Source: Brucella anthropi ATCC 49188
Lineage (GTDB): Bacteria; Pseudomonadota; Alphaproteobacteria; Rhizobiales; Rhizobiaceae
DNA length: 64,000 nucleotides
Reading direction: 5' to 3'
NCBI RefSeq assembly: GCF_000017405.1
Contig: NC_009667.1
Span: forward strand, 1,474,001 to 1,538,000
Both the position numbers and the translations under genes were made by a program. The notes beneath the pieces are model-generated. The model was not told where the DNA came from and did no database searches. It saw only the letters and a list, made by a program, of their open reading frames with translations. This document shows, one piece after another, positions 62,720-64,000 of the stretch. Each line of letters opens with the position of its first letter. The first letter of the stretch is position 1.

Positions 62720-63829
62720 ATGGGCCAGCTTGCTCCCCATTTCAAAGCACCCCGTATACTGCTCTTTTGTCTGGGGCTGCTTGCGCCGGGCACAATGTTG
62801 CAGGCGCAAGCCGACTCGCTCGACATCGTGCCGGTGGCAGCGGTAAAGGCAGTCGCCAGCGATTATCAACCGAAACTGACCTTATCCGGCGCCATTGCGG
62901 CACGGTCGCTTGTCAATGTCTCGTTTCGTCTGAACGGTCAGGTTGTGCAGCGTCTGGTCGAGATCGGCCAGCACGTGGAAAAGGGGCAGCCTCTCGCCAG
63001 CATCGATAATGTTGAGCAACAGGCCAATCTGCGCGTTGCACAGGCGTCGAAAGATGCTGCGCAGGCGCAGCTGGTGCAGGCCCAGGCCAATTTTGCGCGA
63101 CAGAAGGCATTGCTGGCACAAGGGTTCACCACTCGCAGCACCTACGATCAGGCAAACCAGAACCTGCAAACGACGCAAAGCGCTCTTGCCAGCGCTGAAA
63201 GCCAGCTCAACGATGCACGCGATCAGCTCTCCTACACTGAATTGCAGGCACCCGTTTCAGGCGTGATTACGGCGCGCAATGTCGAGGCCGGTCAGGTCGT
63301 GCAGGCCGCACAGACAGCGTTCTCGATTGCCGAGGATGGCCCACGTGACGCGGTCTTCGATGTGCAGGAAACACTGGTCAATCATGCCAAAATTGGAATG
63401 GACGTAACGATTGCGCTGCTGTCCGATGCGTCGATAAGTGCCGAAGGCAAGGTTCGTGAGATTTCTCCGGTGGTCGATGCGCAGACTGGAACCGTACGGT
63501 TAAAGGTCGGCATAGCGCAAACCCCGCCTCAGATGGCGCTCGGGGCCACAGTGACCGGCACGGTTCATATGGACACGGTGAAGGTAGTCGTTTTGCCATG
63601 GAGCGCAATGACTTCGGATGCCGGGCGTACAGCCGTCTGGAGGCTCTCGAAGGATTCCAAGGTGGCAACGCTGGTTCCGATCAAGGTGCTCTCATACGAA
63701 AAGGGGCGACTACTCGTGGAAGGCGGACTGCAGGAAGGCGAGCTGATCGTCACGAAGGGCGCACAAATGCTGCGTTCTGGCGAGCCGACCGAAGTCGTGC
63801 AGGAACAGGAAGGACAAGTTGCGCAATGA
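62720..63829 (+). CDS. RND efflux periplasmic adaptor (membrane fusion protein)
   Basis: A 369-residue membrane fusion protein. It has a hydrophobic N-terminal segment (PRILLFCLGLLAPGTMLQAQ), the biotinyl-lipoyl halves (SFRLNGQVVQRLVEIGQHVE near 60-85 and LQAPVSGVITARNVEAGQVV near 180), a coiled-coil hairpin between them (about 100-170) and a beta-barrel domain. The ATG at 62720 has GGAGG 6 nt upstream; the ATG at 62669 has none. It overlaps the next adaptor by 4 nt. The pump and outer-membrane gene would follow outside the window. Confidence 0.85.
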   Translation: MGQLAPHFKAPRILLFCLGLLAPGTMLQAQADSLDIVPVAAVKAVASDYQPKLTLSGAIAARSLVNVSFRLNGQVVQRLVEIGQHVEKGQPLASIDNVEQQANLRVAQASKDAAQAQLVQAQANFARQKALLAQGFTTRSTYDQANQNLQTTQSALASAESQLNDARDQLSYTELQAPVSGVITARNVEAGQVVQAAQTAFSIAEDGPRDAVFDVQETLVNHAKIGMDVTIALLSDASISAEGKVREISPVVDAQTGTVRLKVGIAQTPPQMALGATVTGTVHMDTVKVVVLPWSAMTSDAGRTAVWRLSKDSKVATLVPIKVLSYEKGRLLVEGGLQEGELIVTKGAQMLRSGEPTEVVQEQEGQVAQ

Positions 63830-64000
63830 AGGCGACAATCCAGTTTCCTAGAATCCACACCATGAGCAGTATTGCTGTTATCGCTGCCATGCTTGCGCTT
63901 GCCGCTTGCGGAAAAGGTGAAGAGAACACGGCTGAGACGGACCCTGTCCGTCCGGTTCTTTATATGGTGGTCGAGCCCAAGCCCGTAACGCAGACGGGTT
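63826..64000 (+). CDS. Second RND efflux adaptor, lipoprotein (partial)
   Basis: The 5' part (58 codons) of a gene cut by the window end. The N-terminus is MKATIQFPRIHTMSSIAVIA, with a lipobox ALAAC (Cys at about residue 26), and then VRPVLYMVVEPKPVTQTG, the usual first strand of a membrane fusion protein. It overlaps the preceding adaptor's stop by ATGA. Two adaptors in tandem point to an RND pump of the two-adaptor type. Confidence 0.72.
   Translation, partial: MKATIQFPRIHTMSSIAVIAAMLALAACGKGEENTAETDPVRPVLYMVVEPKPVTQTG

Noticed and set aside
1..64000. Mobile elements, phage, toxin-antitoxin or defence systems
   Set aside because: I looked for transposase, integrase and paired small-gene signatures and tRNA-flanked inserts and found none; the region is metabolic throughout.

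Overview
The window is gene-dense (about 90% coding, GC-rich genes with AT-rich gaps) and reads as the chromosome of an alphaproteobacterium of the Brucella/Ochrobactrum group. The strongest pointers are a 520-residue D-aminopeptidase with the catalytic layout of the Ochrobactrum anthropi enzyme, a chvE-gguAB sugar importer, a five-step hut cluster, an Omp25/Omp31-type outer-membrane protein and several copies of a palindromic repeat typical of Rhizobiales. This placement rests on recollection of these families; no search was run. I found no rRNA, tRNA, CRISPR array, insertion sequence or phage gene.

Layout. 1-515: the end-truncated methionine-binding protein metQ. 739-8371: a GMC oxidoreductase and a livKGFHM-type importer on the minus strand, with a divergent LysR regulator. 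8402-13378: a 29-residue membrane ORF, an Lrp/AsnC regulator, a 1016-residue protein joining a small-molecule kinase, a LytM/M23 domain and a class III aminotransferase, and an orphan AapJ-type binding protein. 13384-18427: RpiR regulator, MFS transporter, racemase-like protein and a TPP enzyme. 18750-21583: DUF72 protein, D-aminopeptidase dap and an OsmC protein.

21587-36773 is a sugar-acid island. A galactofuranose-type importer (ytfQ-ytfR-ytfT-yjfF) with a terminal GntR regulator runs left. A non-phosphorylating galactose/arabinose pathway (GguC/AraD1, aldose 1-dehydrogenase, aldonate dehydratase, dgoK, dgoA) followed by a second importer (chvE-gguA-gguB) runs right. 36928-40510: a D-amino-acid-transaminase-like enzyme and a NitT/TauT-type importer. 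40647-50201: the hut cluster (hutD, a YjiH-type membrane protein, hutU, hutG, hutH, hutI, then divergent hutF-hutC), with a perfect palindrome in the hutI/hutF gap as the likely HutC operator. 50253-51936: a small ECF-sigma regulon (cupredoxin, DUF4142 protein, sigma factor).

52214-57391 handles amino-group chemistry: an omega-amino acid:pyruvate transaminase with an XRE-cupin regulator, and an alanine racemase-dadA operon with a divergent Lrp-type regulator. 57444-64000: outer-membrane protein, L-lactate dehydrogenase, a YdeP-type molybdopterin oxidoreductase with a small winged-helix partner, and two RND efflux adaptors in tandem (the second cut by the window end).

The most unusual points are the three-domain fusion; the pair of ECF promoters with identical elements and spacing; a palindromic repeat that encodes the C-terminus of the YjfF permease; a racemase-like protein lacking the expected cysteines; and the 29-residue ORF with a near-perfect ribosome binding site.
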